From Thermofilaceae archaeon (GTDB taxonomy: Archaea; Thermoproteota; Thermoprotei; Thermofilales; Thermofilaceae): DNA of 64,000 nucleotides. The stretch lies in contig JAVYQJ010000003.1 in assembly GCA_038731975.1 (NCBI GenBank), positions 62,001 through 126,000 on the forward strand, given 5' to 3'. Positions 54,416 to 61,832 of the stretch are shown piece after piece (the stretch's first letter is position 1; every line of letters starts with the position of its first letter). The notes under the pieces are model-generated. The model was given only the letters and a program-made list of their open reading frames with translations, was not told the DNA's origin and made no database searches. The position numbers and the translations under genes were made by a program.

Positions 54416-55189
54416 ATGGCTCTGGTCGACCTTAAGAGCGAGCTCCTCCGCCTCCTAAAGGAGGACGAGGAGTTCCGGTACACGGTGGCAGGCCTACTCG
54501 GCCTCAAAGAAATCCTCAACGAGCTCCGGAAGCTGCGCAAGGACTTCCTAACCTTCGTGAAGGAGCAGGAGAAGCGTTGGGAGGAGAATAACAGGAGGTG
54601 GGAGGAGAGCAACAGGAGGTTCCTGTCGCTGGAGGGCGAACTCGTAAAGCTCCGGGAGGACTTCCTCGCGTTCGTAAGGGAGCAGGAGAAGCGCTGGGAG
54701 GAGACCAACAGGAGGTTTTTGTCGCTGGAGACTGAGCTTGCGAAGCTGCGGGAGGACTTCCTAACCTTCGTGAAGGAGCAGGAGAAGCGTTGGGAGGAGA
54801 ATAACAGGAGGTGGGAGGAGAGCAACAGGAGGTCCTCCCGCATCGAGATGGAGCTGGGCAGCCTATCGGAGAGCCTCTACTGCCGGTACGTCTCCGAGGA
54901 CATCGAGAAGGAGCTGGCCGCGGCTGGCGAGCGAGTCACCTCGAGGATGAGGAACGCCGACTTCGACGGCGTCGAGGTCGACCTAGCCATCATCACCGAC
55001 AGAGCCGTGTACATCGTCGAAGCGAAGACCAAGCCCACCAGAAGAGCGGTCGAAGCCCTCCTCGCGAAAGCCGAAGCAGTCCAGAAGAGGACGGGCAAGC
55101 CCGTCGTACCCATCCTCACCGGAGCCCTCATCGGCAGGGAAATCGAAGCCTACGCGAGAAGCAAGGGGGTCCGAGTATACAAGTACTAG
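54416..55189 (+). CDS. Coiled-coil protein with PD-(D/E)XK nuclease-like domain (DUF3782-type)
   Basis: A 257-residue protein. Residues 1-35 share the head of the protein at 50412-51740 (LKSELLRLLKEDEEFRYTVA). Residues 40-145 are three coiled-coil modules built on LRxDFLxFVxEQEKRWEE plus runs of NNRRWEESNRR. The C-terminal domain has D189 in VEVDLAIITDR, then E202 and K204 in VYIVEAKTK, the complete PD-(D/E)XK core, so it may cut nucleic acid. It is the active-looking relative of the longer modular protein. A TATA-like TTTATAAGA (54372-54380) lies upstream. Confidence 0.85.
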   Translation: MALVDLKSELLRLLKEDEEFRYTVAGLLGLKEILNELRKLRKDFLTFVKEQEKRWEENNRRWEESNRRFLSLEGELVKLREDFLAFVREQEKRWEETNRRFLSLETELAKLREDFLTFVKEQEKRWEENNRRWEESNRRSSRIEMELGSLSESLYCRYVSEDIEKELAAAGERVTSRMRNADFDGVEVDLAIITDRAVYIVEAKTKPTRRAVEALLAKAEAVQKRTGKPVVPILTGALIGREIEAYARSKGVRVYKY

Positions 55190-55636
55190 CCACCGAACCC
55201 CGCCCAAACCAGCCCGGCGCAGCCCCACACTGCGCCCCCGAACGGTCCGGCCAAGCGGCAGCGTGCGCCAGCCAACGCGAGAACGACCTCGGCGACATCG
55301 CCAGGCTCGAGGGCCAGCCCTGCGCCCACGCCGATGCTGCCCCCTCGAGGGCATCGCGCCCGACCCGGGCACCGCGCGTTCGCCGGGGGCGGAGTAACGC
55401 CCGGGGAATGCCCGGCCCCTACCGAGCTCGCGCAGACCCCCGACGGGCTCGCGGTCTCTCTGAGCGGAGCACGGCACGAGCTCTAGTGATTGGAGCGACT
55501 CTAGTGGCCCAACCCCTCGGGTCCCGCGCCGAGGGCAGCGCGGCTCTGAGAACCGCGGGGAAGGAGCCGGGTAACGAGTTAAGCCCCGCAGCCGTAGCCC
55601 AGCGATCCGGTACCCTACCTGCGGCTCCGAGCCTCT
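55190..55636. other. G+C-rich stretch without a gene
   Basis: About 450 bases, very rich in C and G, with open frames on both strands that do not read like proteins. I looked for RNase P and SRP RNA signatures and saw none. It separates the coiled-coil nuclease-like gene from the HEPN/MNT cluster. Confidence 0.4.
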
Positions 55637-56065
55637 GTGGGCTCCATAGAGCATGTTGAAATCCTCAGGAGGCGCAGCCTCCTCTTCCGCGATTACGCCG
55701 CTGAAGCGCTCCAGAGAGGGCATTACGATTTGGCGGCATTCTACGCCGAGCAGGCGCTGCAGCTACGCTTGAAGTCCCTACTGCTCAGGATCCTGGGGTA
55801 CGTCCCCAGGATCCACAGCGTGAGGGAGCTCCTCGGGCTGCTTTACAGAGCGCTGAGGGAGCTGGGGAGGGAAGAGTCCGCGAGCGCCCTATCCAGGTTC
55901 TCCGAAGACCGCAGGGAGGCGCTCAGGGCGCTCGACGAAGCTTACACAGCCTCCCGCTGCCTCCCCAAGGTCTACGAGGCTGCAGACGCGGAGAAGCTCC
56001 TAGCCGCCGTGGGCGAGGCCTTCGAGCTCCCCGACAGCGTTGAGAGGGGCGTCTTCAGTGTCTGA
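55637..56065 (+). CDS. HEPN-domain protein, first of the cluster (HEPN-1)
   Basis: A 142-residue helical protein of the HEPN superfamily: IEHVEILRRRSLLFRDYAAE, AAFYAEQALQLRLKSLLLRI and the signature IHSVRELLGLLYRAL, followed by LDEAYTASRCLPKVYEAADA. HEPN proteins of such pairs are RNA-binding or RNase toxins, or partners of nucleotidyltransferases. Its stop overlaps the next MNT gene start by eight bases. It closely resembles HEPN-4 of this cluster. Start is GTG 55637. Confidence 0.85.
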   Translation: MGSIEHVEILRRRSLLFRDYAAEALQRGHYDLAAFYAEQALQLRLKSLLLRILGYVPRIHSVRELLGLLYRALRELGREESASALSRFSEDRREALRALDEAYTASRCLPKVYEAADAEKLLAAVGEAFELPDSVERGVFSV

Positions 56066-56411
56066 GGAGATCGCGGTAGCAGTTCAAACCTGGAGGCTCA
56101 GAATGCTCCTCGAGTGGCGCAAGCACCTGCCGACCCTAGCCGAAGCCGCGAAGGAGGCCTTCGGGGAAGCAGAAGTCTACATCTTCGGCTCGGCAGTCGA
56201 GGGCAGGCTCACCGCGGACAGCGACATCGACGTCCTCGTGGTCCTGGACCACGTGCCCAGGAGCGGCCTGGAGAGGGCCAAGCTCGTCGACAGGCTGTGG
56301 AAAGCCCTCGAGAAGCGCGGCATCCCACCCTGGTACCCCTTCGAAGTGCACCTCGCAACCAGAGACGAGCTGAAGCTCCTCGAGAAACCCACCCTCCTCA
56401 GAGTGCTGTGA
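56058..56411 (+). CDS. Minimal nucleotidyltransferase, MNT-1 (antitoxin-type)
   Basis: A 117-residue protein of the DNA polymerase beta-like minimal nucleotidyltransferase family. The signature GSx10DxD is GSAVEGRLTADSDIDVLVV, with IFGS before it. A later segment EVHLATRDELKL is shared with MNT-4. GTG 56058 overlaps the end of HEPN-1 and is preferred over an in-frame start at 56040. MNT proteins neutralise HEPN toxins, some by adding AMP to a tyrosine. Confidence 0.87.
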   Translation: MSEEIAVAVQTWRLRMLLEWRKHLPTLAEAAKEAFGEAEVYIFGSAVEGRLTADSDIDVLVVLDHVPRSGLERAKLVDRLWKALEKRGIPPWYPFEVHLATRDELKLLEKPTLLRVL

Positions 56412-56857
56412 CAGCGCAAACGCCGGAAGAACCGCAGGCAATTCAAACCCCGGAAAACCGCGGGCCCGAACGGGAGGCGCTGGCGAAGATCTTCCAAGCC
56501 GAGGAGAGGATCCTGGCCGCCTACCTCTTCGGATCCCGCGCCAAGGGCTACGCGACGCCCGAAAGCGACTACGACATCGCCGTCCTACTCTCGGAAACCC
56601 CGCGGGACCTCCTCGACTTCTACTTGCGCCTACTCAACAAGCTGACCGACACCCTCGGGGACAACGTAGACCTCGTCATCCTCAACGAAGCACCCCCCGA
56701 GCTCAAGTACCAGGTCGTCAAGCACGGCAAACCGATCCACGTTAGAAACGAGCGCGCGAGAGTAGCCTTCGAATCCAGAACCATACGCGAGTACCTCGAC
56801 TTCAGCAGGATCCTAAAAAGGTACGACGAATGCCTAGCGAAGCGGCTCCTACAGTAG
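56408..56857 (+). CDS. Minimal nucleotidyltransferase, MNT-2 (MntA-like)
   Basis: A 149-residue protein. After a loose N-terminal stretch, the core is ERILAAYLFGSRAKGYATPE with SDYDIAVLL next, then LRLLNKLTDTLGDNVDLVIL and a C-terminal helix ESRTIREYLDFSRILKRYD. This is MntA-like, the antitoxin of MntA-HepT pairs. GTG 56408 overlaps the MNT-1 stop by four bases (GTGA). The following gene encodes a HepT-like toxin and overlaps by 28 bases, so MNT-2/HepT-2 is a proper pair. Confidence 0.88.
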   Translation: MTAQTPEEPQAIQTPENRGPEREALAKIFQAEERILAAYLFGSRAKGYATPESDYDIAVLLSETPRDLLDFYLRLLNKLTDTLGDNVDLVILNEAPPELKYQVVKHGKPIHVRNERARVAFESRTIREYLDFSRILKRYDECLAKRLLQ

Positions 56858-57387
56858 GCGAGGCAGCGATCTCCACCGAGGCGGGACAAGCCGCCACCCG
56901 AGGCATCGCAGGGGCACCGGAAAAGCGGCCTGACGCGGAGGGCGGGTCGACCGCGGCGGAGCGAGCACCCGCGGGAAGCGTGAATAGGACGTACGTCGAG
57001 AGGCTCGCATCGGACATCGAGAGGTCCATCAGCACCATCCTCTCCTACACCTCGAAGCCGTACGGGGAGATGAGCGAGGCGGAGAGGTACGCCGTCAGGT
57101 ACAACCTCATCGTGGCGGCCGAGGCTCTAGCGGCGCTCGCCGCACACCTCGCCAGGAGGCTCTACAACGAGGAGCCCGCGACACCGGCGCACGCCCTCGC
57201 GATACTCAGGGATAGGGGTCTACTCACCGAGCCCGAGCGCGAGCACCTCGCACGCCTAACCAGGTTGCGGAACCCGCTCGCCCACGGGTACTGGGCGATA
57301 GATGACGAGAGGATCTACGCGGGCGTCAAGAGCAACTTCGAGAGCGTGAAGAACCTCTTGAAGAGGCTCCGAGAGCATGCCGTGTGA
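56830..57387 (+). CDS. HepT-like (DUF86) HEPN ribonuclease, HepT-2
   Basis: A 185-residue protein. Residues 1-50 are a low-complexity, alanine-rich leader with little predicted structure. The helical core has the HEPN RNase motif R-x4-H in RLRNPLAHGYW near residues 143-153, matching the RNxxxH of HepT toxins. It overlaps MNT-2 by 28 bases and MNT-3 by 11. An RNase or NAD-linked toxin activity is likely from the family but not shown here. The long leader is unusual; a later start cannot be excluded. Confidence 0.84.
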   Translation: MPSEAAPTVGEAAISTEAGQAATRGIAGAPEKRPDAEGGSTAAERAPAGSVNRTYVERLASDIERSISTILSYTSKPYGEMSEAERYAVRYNLIVAAEALAALAAHLARRLYNEEPATPAHALAILRDRGLLTEPEREHLARLTRLRNPLAHGYWAIDDERIYAGVKSNFESVKNLLKRLREHAV

Positions 57388-57814
57388 CCGCTACAGGTAC
57401 TACAGGCTGAGCCCCGAGGAGAGGAGAACCCTCAAGGAGGCCATCAGGAGCACCCTCGAGGGGAGGGGCGTCGAGCTAGCCATAATCTTCGGCAGCTTCA
57501 TCGAGCTGGAATCCTTCAGGGACGTGGACGTAGCCGTCTACGCGAGGGGCGGCCTCGACCTCAACGACGTGATCAAGCTGGCCGCGGAGCTGGAGGAGCG
57601 CACCCGCACCCCGGTAGACGTAGTCCCGCTGGAGAAAGCCCCACCCAGGTTCAGGCACCACATACTGACCAAAGGCGAAGTCCTGCTGGAGAAGCAGCCC
57701 GGCCTCTACGAAGCCCTACTCATGCTCACGCTGGACGAGCTCGCAACCCTCGAAGCCGGCGACCCGCACCCCCAGCCCACCAGCAGCCCCCAAGCAGAGC
57801 AGCGAAACCCCTGA
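57377..57814 (+). CDS. Minimal nucleotidyltransferase, MNT-3
   Basis: A 145-residue protein. The core is VELAIIFGSFIELESFRDVD followed by VAVYARGG, a shortened GS...DVD motif, then ELEERTRTPVDVVPLEKAPP and FRHHILTKGEVLLEK. Its C-terminal 30 residues are proline- and serine-rich. It overlaps HepT-2 by 11 bases. It has no HEPN partner of its own; either HepT-2 or the following HEPN-4 could serve. Confidence 0.83.
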   Translation: MPCDRYRYYRLSPEERRTLKEAIRSTLEGRGVELAIIFGSFIELESFRDVDVAVYARGGLDLNDVIKLAAELEERTRTPVDVVPLEKAPPRFRHHILTKGEVLLEKQPGLYEALLMLTLDELATLEAGDPHPQPTSSPQAEQRNP

Positions 57815-57822
57815 AGCCCCCC

Positions 57823-58212
57823 ATGTCCATCGAGGAGGTCGAGATCCCCCGGAGGAGGGCCCTAACCTTCCTCAACCACGCCAGGGAAGCCGTCGAGCGC
57901 GGGGAGTTCGACTTCGCCCGCCTCTCGAGCGAGCAGGCCGCCCAGCTCTCCGTGATGCTGGAGCTGGCGGGCGAGACCCCCAGGCCGCACCGGGCGAGGG
58001 AGCTGCTCCACCTCCCGAGCAGGCTCGCACCCGAAGCGGAGGAGCCGGTAACCGAGTTCGTCAGGAGGAACAGGGAGGCCCCGAGGGCCCTCGACGACGC
58101 CTACACAGCCTCCAAGCTCCCCTCCACCTACACGCGCGAGGAGGCGCTCGTCAAGCTGGCCGAGAGCCTGATCGAGCTCGTGAGCGAGGTCCTGGAGAGG
58201 TGCAAGCGCTAG
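57823..58212 (+). CDS. HEPN-domain protein, HEPN-4
   Basis: A 129-residue relative of HEPN-1: IEEVEIPRRRALTFLNHARE, FARLSSEQAAQLSVMLELAG, HRARELLHLPSRL and LDDAYTASKLPSTYTREEAL. The DNA is extremely G+C-rich. It overlaps MNT-4 by 13 bases. The pair HEPN-4/MNT-4 is a second copy of HEPN-1/MNT-1, so duplication within the cluster is likely. The tyrosine/arginine pattern around the HEPN signature is weaker than in HEPN-1. Confidence 0.8.
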   Translation: MSIEEVEIPRRRALTFLNHAREAVERGEFDFARLSSEQAAQLSVMLELAGETPRPHRARELLHLPSRLAPEAEEPVTEFVRRNREAPRALDDAYTASKLPSTYTREEALVKLAESLIELVSEVLERCKR

Positions 58213-58616
58213 AGAGGTACTACAGGGCCAGGTACGAGAGGTTCAAGAGCCTCCTCAAGTGGAGGGAGCAGCTGCCCGAGCTCCTCGAAGCCGTCAAGAG
58301 CGTCCTACCCGACGCGGAGGTGTACATCTTCGGCAGCGCCCTCAGAGGCGAGCTCACCGCCAACAGCGACGTAGACGTGCTAGTCGTCACCGACAAAGCC
58401 GCAGGCCCCCAACGCCACCAGCTCGCCGCAGCCATAGAGGAGAAGCTGAAAACCCCCCTCATCTTCGAAATACACCTGGCGACGAGGGAGAAGCTCGACT
58501 GGTACAAGAGGCACGCGAAAGAGCTAATCCCGGCCCAGCAGCTCGCAACCAGCAGCAAAGCCAGCCAAACCCCAGAAGAGGCGCGAGCTGCCACCGAAAT
58601 CGGCCGCGAAGCCTGA
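58200..58616 (+). CDS. Minimal nucleotidyltransferase, MNT-4
   Basis: A 138-residue protein close to MNT-1: DAEVYIFGSALRGELTANSD followed by VDVLVV, and IFEIHLATREKLDWYKRHAK. The nucleotidyltransferase GSx10DxD is intact. The C-terminal 30 residues are low complexity (SSKASQTPEEARAATEI). It overlaps HEPN-4 by 13 bases and closes the seven-gene cluster. Confidence 0.85.
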   Translation: MQALERYYRARYERFKSLLKWREQLPELLEAVKSVLPDAEVYIFGSALRGELTANSDVDVLVVTDKAAGPQRHQLAAAIEEKLKTPLIFEIHLATREKLDWYKRHAKELIPAQQLATSSKASQTPEEARAATEIGREA

Positions 58617-58965
58617 CAGATGCCGCTCGAGCCCCTAACCCCGGGCAACTCGGAGCCCCGCTCGCCCACCACCGGTACGCCGGGTGGCTACCGAAGCCCT
58701 GGAGCCCGGAGGTGAATAAGAACCGTAAACATCGCGCAGCGATGATCCCACTGGGGTGCAACGAAGCTAAAGGGGGTGGGCTCGGCAGTGTCCATAGCCA
58801 GGGCCACCTGAAGAGCTCCACGGAGGTTGTGGTCATCGATTCCGGCGGCAACGAGGGGGCGGAGCTCGCGGAAAAGGATCTGCTGAACGGAGCGGGAGCC
58901 AGCGCGCGAATAGCCCCCCATCACTAGAAACCTTTACAGGGTGGACCGGTACGCCGGGGAAAACG
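58617..58965. other. Stretch without a recognised gene
   Basis: A short frame near 58740-58927 on the plus strand reads somewhat like protein (SSTEVVVIDSGGNEGAELAE) but has no clear start or family and may be a remnant. AAACCTTTACAGG at 58928-58938 is about 30 bases before GTG 58966 and is a possible promoter of the protease relic. Confidence 0.35.
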
Positions 58966-59418
58966 GTGAAGCACGAGCAGGCCATTGCGAACGTGGAGTT
59001 TAGGCACGGAGGCAAAGCCGTTAAGATCAAGGTGCTCGTAGATGCAGGCGCTAGCAAAAGCGTTATCTCCAAAAGGCTCGCGGACGAGTTCTAGTCCTGC
59101 ATACCTCTAAGGGAGCCGTACGAGCTTAGAGCAGTGGATGAAAAAGGAAGGTTGAAGATCGTGGGGAGGTGCATGGTCGATGTAGTGTTCCAGGGAGTAA
59201 AAGTGCCAGGAGGCGGAACTTTCGTAAGCGTGGTGATGCCTACGAGAGGTGGGTCCGATCTTACTTGTATCTTTCAAGCGGTTGCATCGCAGGATGGTGG
59301 CAGGCTGTGTCGGGTGTTGCTCTTCGGGTTGTTCGTTCTTTTGGCTTTGAGGTTGGAGCCGGTGTGGGTTACGGTTTTCCGCTGTGCGGGGCTTGTTAGG
59401 GCGGGTGCTGATGCGTAG
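58966..59418 (+). pseudogene. Broken retropepsin-like (clan AA) aspartic protease gene
   Basis: From GTG 58966 the frame encodes VKIKVLVDAGASKSVISKRL, the active-site loop of single-domain retropepsin-like proteases, with DAG where DTG or DSG is usual. A TAG stop at 59092-59094 interrupts it. Translation beyond the stop continues the same fold: REPYELRAVDEKGRLKIVGR and FVSVVMPTRGGSDL, up to about 59262. After that the expected C-terminal strand, such as LLGVTAMEGLGIKV seen at the end of this window, is missing and the frame enters the G/T-rich stretch. So the gene has lost its end as well as its frame. Confidence 0.7.
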
Positions 59419-59945
59419 TTGATAACGTGTTGGGGGTTTGGCCGTGTGGTCCCGCTATCCGGGCTGTGCACGGGCTCGGGGTTTAGCCGCCTTTCTGAGC
59501 AATGTGCCGGAGTGAGTTGGGGGCTGCTGGGGCTTCACACTGTTGGAAGGTTGCTGGGCTTTGATCGCTGGGTTTCGGTTTTGCGAGGGGGTAGGGGTTT
59601 GGAGCGATTTGTTGCGTTTATGGGGTGCTCGTTTCGGGGGGTGGGGGTCTCTGGGTTTTTTAGGGTTCGCGGTGGGGCGGTGGTGTAGCTTGTAGGGGGG
59701 CTTCTGGATCGCCGCTCGCTGGGTGGTTCGGCTGCCGGTGGGGGCTTCTCCCTGCCGGCCGCCTCCATCTCCGTTCTCGAACGCCGCTTGGGCTTCTCGA
59801 AGGCTTCCGGGGCGCTGCGCGGGTTGGCTGCGCCCTCCTCGTCGGCGTGGACGGGCTCCTGCTCCGTCTTTCTGAGCTGCTTCCCCTCGCAGGGCCTGGG
59901 TGTTCCGGGGGTGTTGGTGGCCTGGTCTGGTCTTGGGTCGCCCGG
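59263..59945. other. Strongly G/T-biased stretch without a gene
   Basis: About 680 bases with marked strand asymmetry: up to about 59700 the plus strand is almost entirely G and T (for example GGGTGTTGCTCTTCGGGTTG), then G+C-rich. Open frames in it read as low complexity. No rRNA, tRNA, CRISPR or known RNA signature was seen. It begins exactly where the protease gene loses homology, so it may be inserted DNA or an untranslated RNA region. Confidence 0.4.
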
Positions 59946-59969
59946 GAAAAACGGGGTGTTTAGCGGCTT
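59946..59969 (+). repeat. Short motif shared with 61788-61810
   Basis: GAAAAACGGGGTGTTTAGCG and the four bases after it recur with one extra base at 61788-61810, in the same strand orientation. Here it precedes MVEL-A; there it lies between MVEL-B and the nuclease gene. It marks the shared flank of the duplicated module. Confidence 0.75.
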
Positions 59970-59980
59970 ACGCCTAGAAG

Positions 59981-59990
59981 CTTTTTAACC
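59981..59990 (+). promoter_or_regulatory. TATA box of MVEL-A
   Basis: CTTTTTAACC is centred 26 bases before ATG 60011. Between them is CCTCTTTACGCG, ending at the ATG, a box that is identical before all three MVEL genes. Confidence 0.65.
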
Positions 59991-60010
59991 CTCATCAACC
60001 TCTTTACGCG

Positions 60011-60643
60011 ATGGTTGAGCTGCAGCGGGGGATCTACAGGTCTGTAGCGATAGGGCTCTGGGCCCCGGTCGAGAAGATCCTGGAATTTGAGGGGGAGGTG
60101 AAGAAGGGGCGGCTGCCGCTCACCGCTCAAGCCATCTTCGACGACGGCAGGGTCGGCTACTTCCTCCTCGCTGAGGCCGGCTTCCCCTACCTGGCTTACG
60201 CGCTGTTCAGCCACGACAAGCCGCGCGACGAGAAGGAGAAAACCCTGTATTACAACAGAGTCATCACCGCCGACATACATGATGTGCTGAAGGAGAAATT
60301 CCCCTACCGCTACTACGACTTCTCCTACAACTGGGAGAGGGTGAGGTTGAACGCACCCAAGGAGGTGTTGGACGAGATGCAGCGCTTCATCGAGTGGGCG
60401 GAGGGGCTGACGCTGGAGGAGGTGAAGGCGATGCTGGAGAAGCTGGTGAAGCTCGAAGAGCAGCAGCGGGTCGAGCCCGAGATCATCTACGACTCGCCCG
60501 AGTGGTGCCTCAGAAACCTCAGGATCATCGCAGCGCTGCTGCGATGGTTCATGGACGAGCGGACCGGGATAAACGTAGTCCTTAAAGTGGGCGTCTGCCG
60601 CAGGATTGGCGAGCCGGGCGTACTGACGGAGTGGGAGGAGTGA
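60011..60643 (+). CDS. MVEL family, copy A (unknown function)
   Basis: A 210-residue protein of a family with three copies in this window; not recognised. The family core is DGRVGYFLLAEAGFPYLAYA followed by LF and KPRDE near residues 47-75, then FIEWAEGLTLEEVKAMLEKL near residues 129-148 and IIYDSPEWCLRNL near residues 161-173. No membrane segment or signal peptide. This copy has no nuclease partner; after its stop the DNA still resembles the partner start (GTGGGAGGAGTG) for a few bases. It is on the strand opposite copies B and C. Confidence 0.8.
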   Translation: MVELQRGIYRSVAIGLWAPVEKILEFEGEVKKGRLPLTAQAIFDDGRVGYFLLAEAGFPYLAYALFSHDKPRDEKEKTLYYNRVITADIHDVLKEKFPYRYYDFSYNWERVRLNAPKEVLDEMQRFIEWAEGLTLEEVKAMLEKLVKLEEQQRVEPEIIYDSPEWCLRNLRIIAALLRWFMDERTGINVVLKVGVCRRIGEPGVLTEWEE

Positions 60644-60681
60644 TGGCTAGCCGGAGGGCGGTTCTAGCGGTGAGCGCCGGC

Positions 60682-60777
60682 GCGGCCGCGTAGGTTGAAT
60701 CTGCACCAGCTCGCACCGGCTGGGAGCAGTACGAGCGGCATCGATGGGAGGGAAGCCGCGCTCTCCTCGGAGGGCTC
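60682..60777 (+). repeat. Imperfect direct repeat, left copy
   Basis: The segment from GCGTAGGTTG to GCCGCGCTCTCCT matches 63478-63565 in the same orientation, with an eight-base gap and scattered changes. Together the two copies bracket MVEL-B, the nuclease gene and MVEL-C. Confidence 0.7.
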
Positions 60778-60832
60778 CCCGACCCCCTCGAGCCTCCATT
60801 CCCGGCTTCTGCGGCTTTCTATCCTTAGGCTG

Positions 60833-61132
60833 CTAGGGGGAGGGTATGCCTGGGCCGACCCAGTACTCCACGCGGAAGCTGAGAAGGGTGCCGACTAGCT
60901 TGTGGTAGAAATCGCCGGTGCTGTGGCTGCTGAAGTGCCAGACTATCTTAACGCCCCTCACTACGTTGAGGTAGATGTCGATGAGCAGCTCCTTGAGCGT
61001 GTTCAGCTTGTTGGCCGACAACGTTGCCACGTTCTTCTCCTCCACGTAGAACGATCTACCCCCGCCCGTGAACCTCAAGTCCAGCTTTCTCTCAAATGCG
61101 ACATATGCCGAGCCCTCACTCCTCCCACCCCG
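60833..61132 (-). pseudogene. Deleted remnant of a PD-(D/E)XK nuclease gene beside MVEL-B
   Basis: The minus strand encodes the C-terminal nuclease domain of the gene at 61833-62720: FERKLDLRFTGGGRSFYVEE, then ANKLNTLKELLIDIYLNVV, to the C-terminus. It is in the same frame as MVEL-B and separated from it only by the MVEL-B stop (TAA 61135-61133). The residue before the lysine is changed to EEK instead of EVK. About 590 bases of the middle of the partner gene are missing here. A protein could form only by stop-codon read-through or from an internal start; the copy is probably dead. Confidence 0.8.
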
Positions 61133-61735
61133 TTAATACACGTGTGGTTCGTCCTCTCTGGGGCTTACAGTCACTTTAAGGCTAACGTCAAACATGGTCC
61201 GCTCGTCGAGGGCCCAGCGTAGCAGTGCGGCCAGGTTCTTGATGCTCCTGAGGCACCACTCGGGCGAGTCGTAGATGATCTCTGGCTTGACCCGCTGCTG
61301 CTTCTCCAGCTCCTCCAGCTTGTCCAGCATCGCCTTCACCTCCTCCAGCGTCAGCTTCTCGGCCCACTCATAGAAGCGCTGCACCTCATCCCCCGCTGCG
61401 TCGAGCAGGCTGAACGGCCGAACGGTGAAGATGTAGAAGAAATAGGGGAACTTGCTCCGCAGCACATGCTCTATGTCGGCGGTGATCAATCTGTCATAGA
61501 ACAGGCGCCTCTCCCTCTCATCGCGCGGCTTGTCGTGGCTGAACAGCGCGTAAGCCAGGTAGGGGAAGCCGGCTTCAGCGAGGAGGAAGTAGCCGACCCT
61601 ACCGTCCTCGAAGCTTGCCGGCTCGGGGAACGGCAGCTCCCTCCTGATCGACTCGTCGAGCGTCAGGATGTCGTCGACGGGGGCCGAGACGTAAGGTATT
61701 ACCTTCTTGGGAATACCTCGCTTCAGCTCAACCAT
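61133..61735 (-). CDS. MVEL family, copy B (unknown function)
   Basis: A 200-residue paralogue of copies A and C: MVELKRGIPKKVIPYVSAPV, the core GYFLLAEAGFPYLAYALF and DKPRDERERRLFYDR, then EWAEKLTLEEVKAMLDKL and IIYDSPEWCLRSIKNLAALL. The region around residues 85-110 varies most. TAA ends it just before the remnant nuclease domain, in frame. It has its own leaderless-type promoter, so it is probably expressed. Confidence 0.8.
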   Translation of the reverse strand: MVELKRGIPKKVIPYVSAPVDDILTLDESIRRELPFPEPASFEDGRVGYFLLAEAGFPYLAYALFSHDKPRDERERRLFYDRLITADIEHVLRSKFPYFFYIFTVRPFSLLDAAGDEVQRFYEWAEKLTLEEVKAMLDKLEELEKQQRVKPEIIYDSPEWCLRSIKNLAALLRWALDERTMFDVSLKVTVSPREDEPHVY

Positions 61736-61756
61736 CGCGTAAAGAGGCTGAAACGG

Positions 61757-61766
61757 GTCTAAAAAG
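61757..61766 (-). promoter_or_regulatory. TATA box of MVEL-B
   Basis: CTTTTTAGAC on the minus strand is centred about 27 bases before ATG 61735, followed by the CCTCTTTACGCG box. Confidence 0.6.
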
Positions 61767-61832
61767 CCTTCGCTCTAGCAACGGGGAGAAAAACGGGGTG
61801 TTTGCGGCTTTCTACCTTTACGCCCCGGGCCG

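Noticed and set aside
55190-55636. RNase P or SRP RNA in the G+C-rich stretch
   Set aside because: Neither the conserved RNase P blocks nor the SRP domain IV loop pattern was found on either strand.
56114-56407. Long arginine/proline-rich frame leading into MNT-2
   Set aside because: It is the shadow of MNT-1 in another frame; MNT-2 starts at GTG 56408, overlapping the MNT-1 stop.
60394-60585. Glycine/alanine-rich frame inside MVEL-A
   Set aside because: It is a shadow of the MVEL-A gene, and the MVEL frame is conserved in three paralogues.
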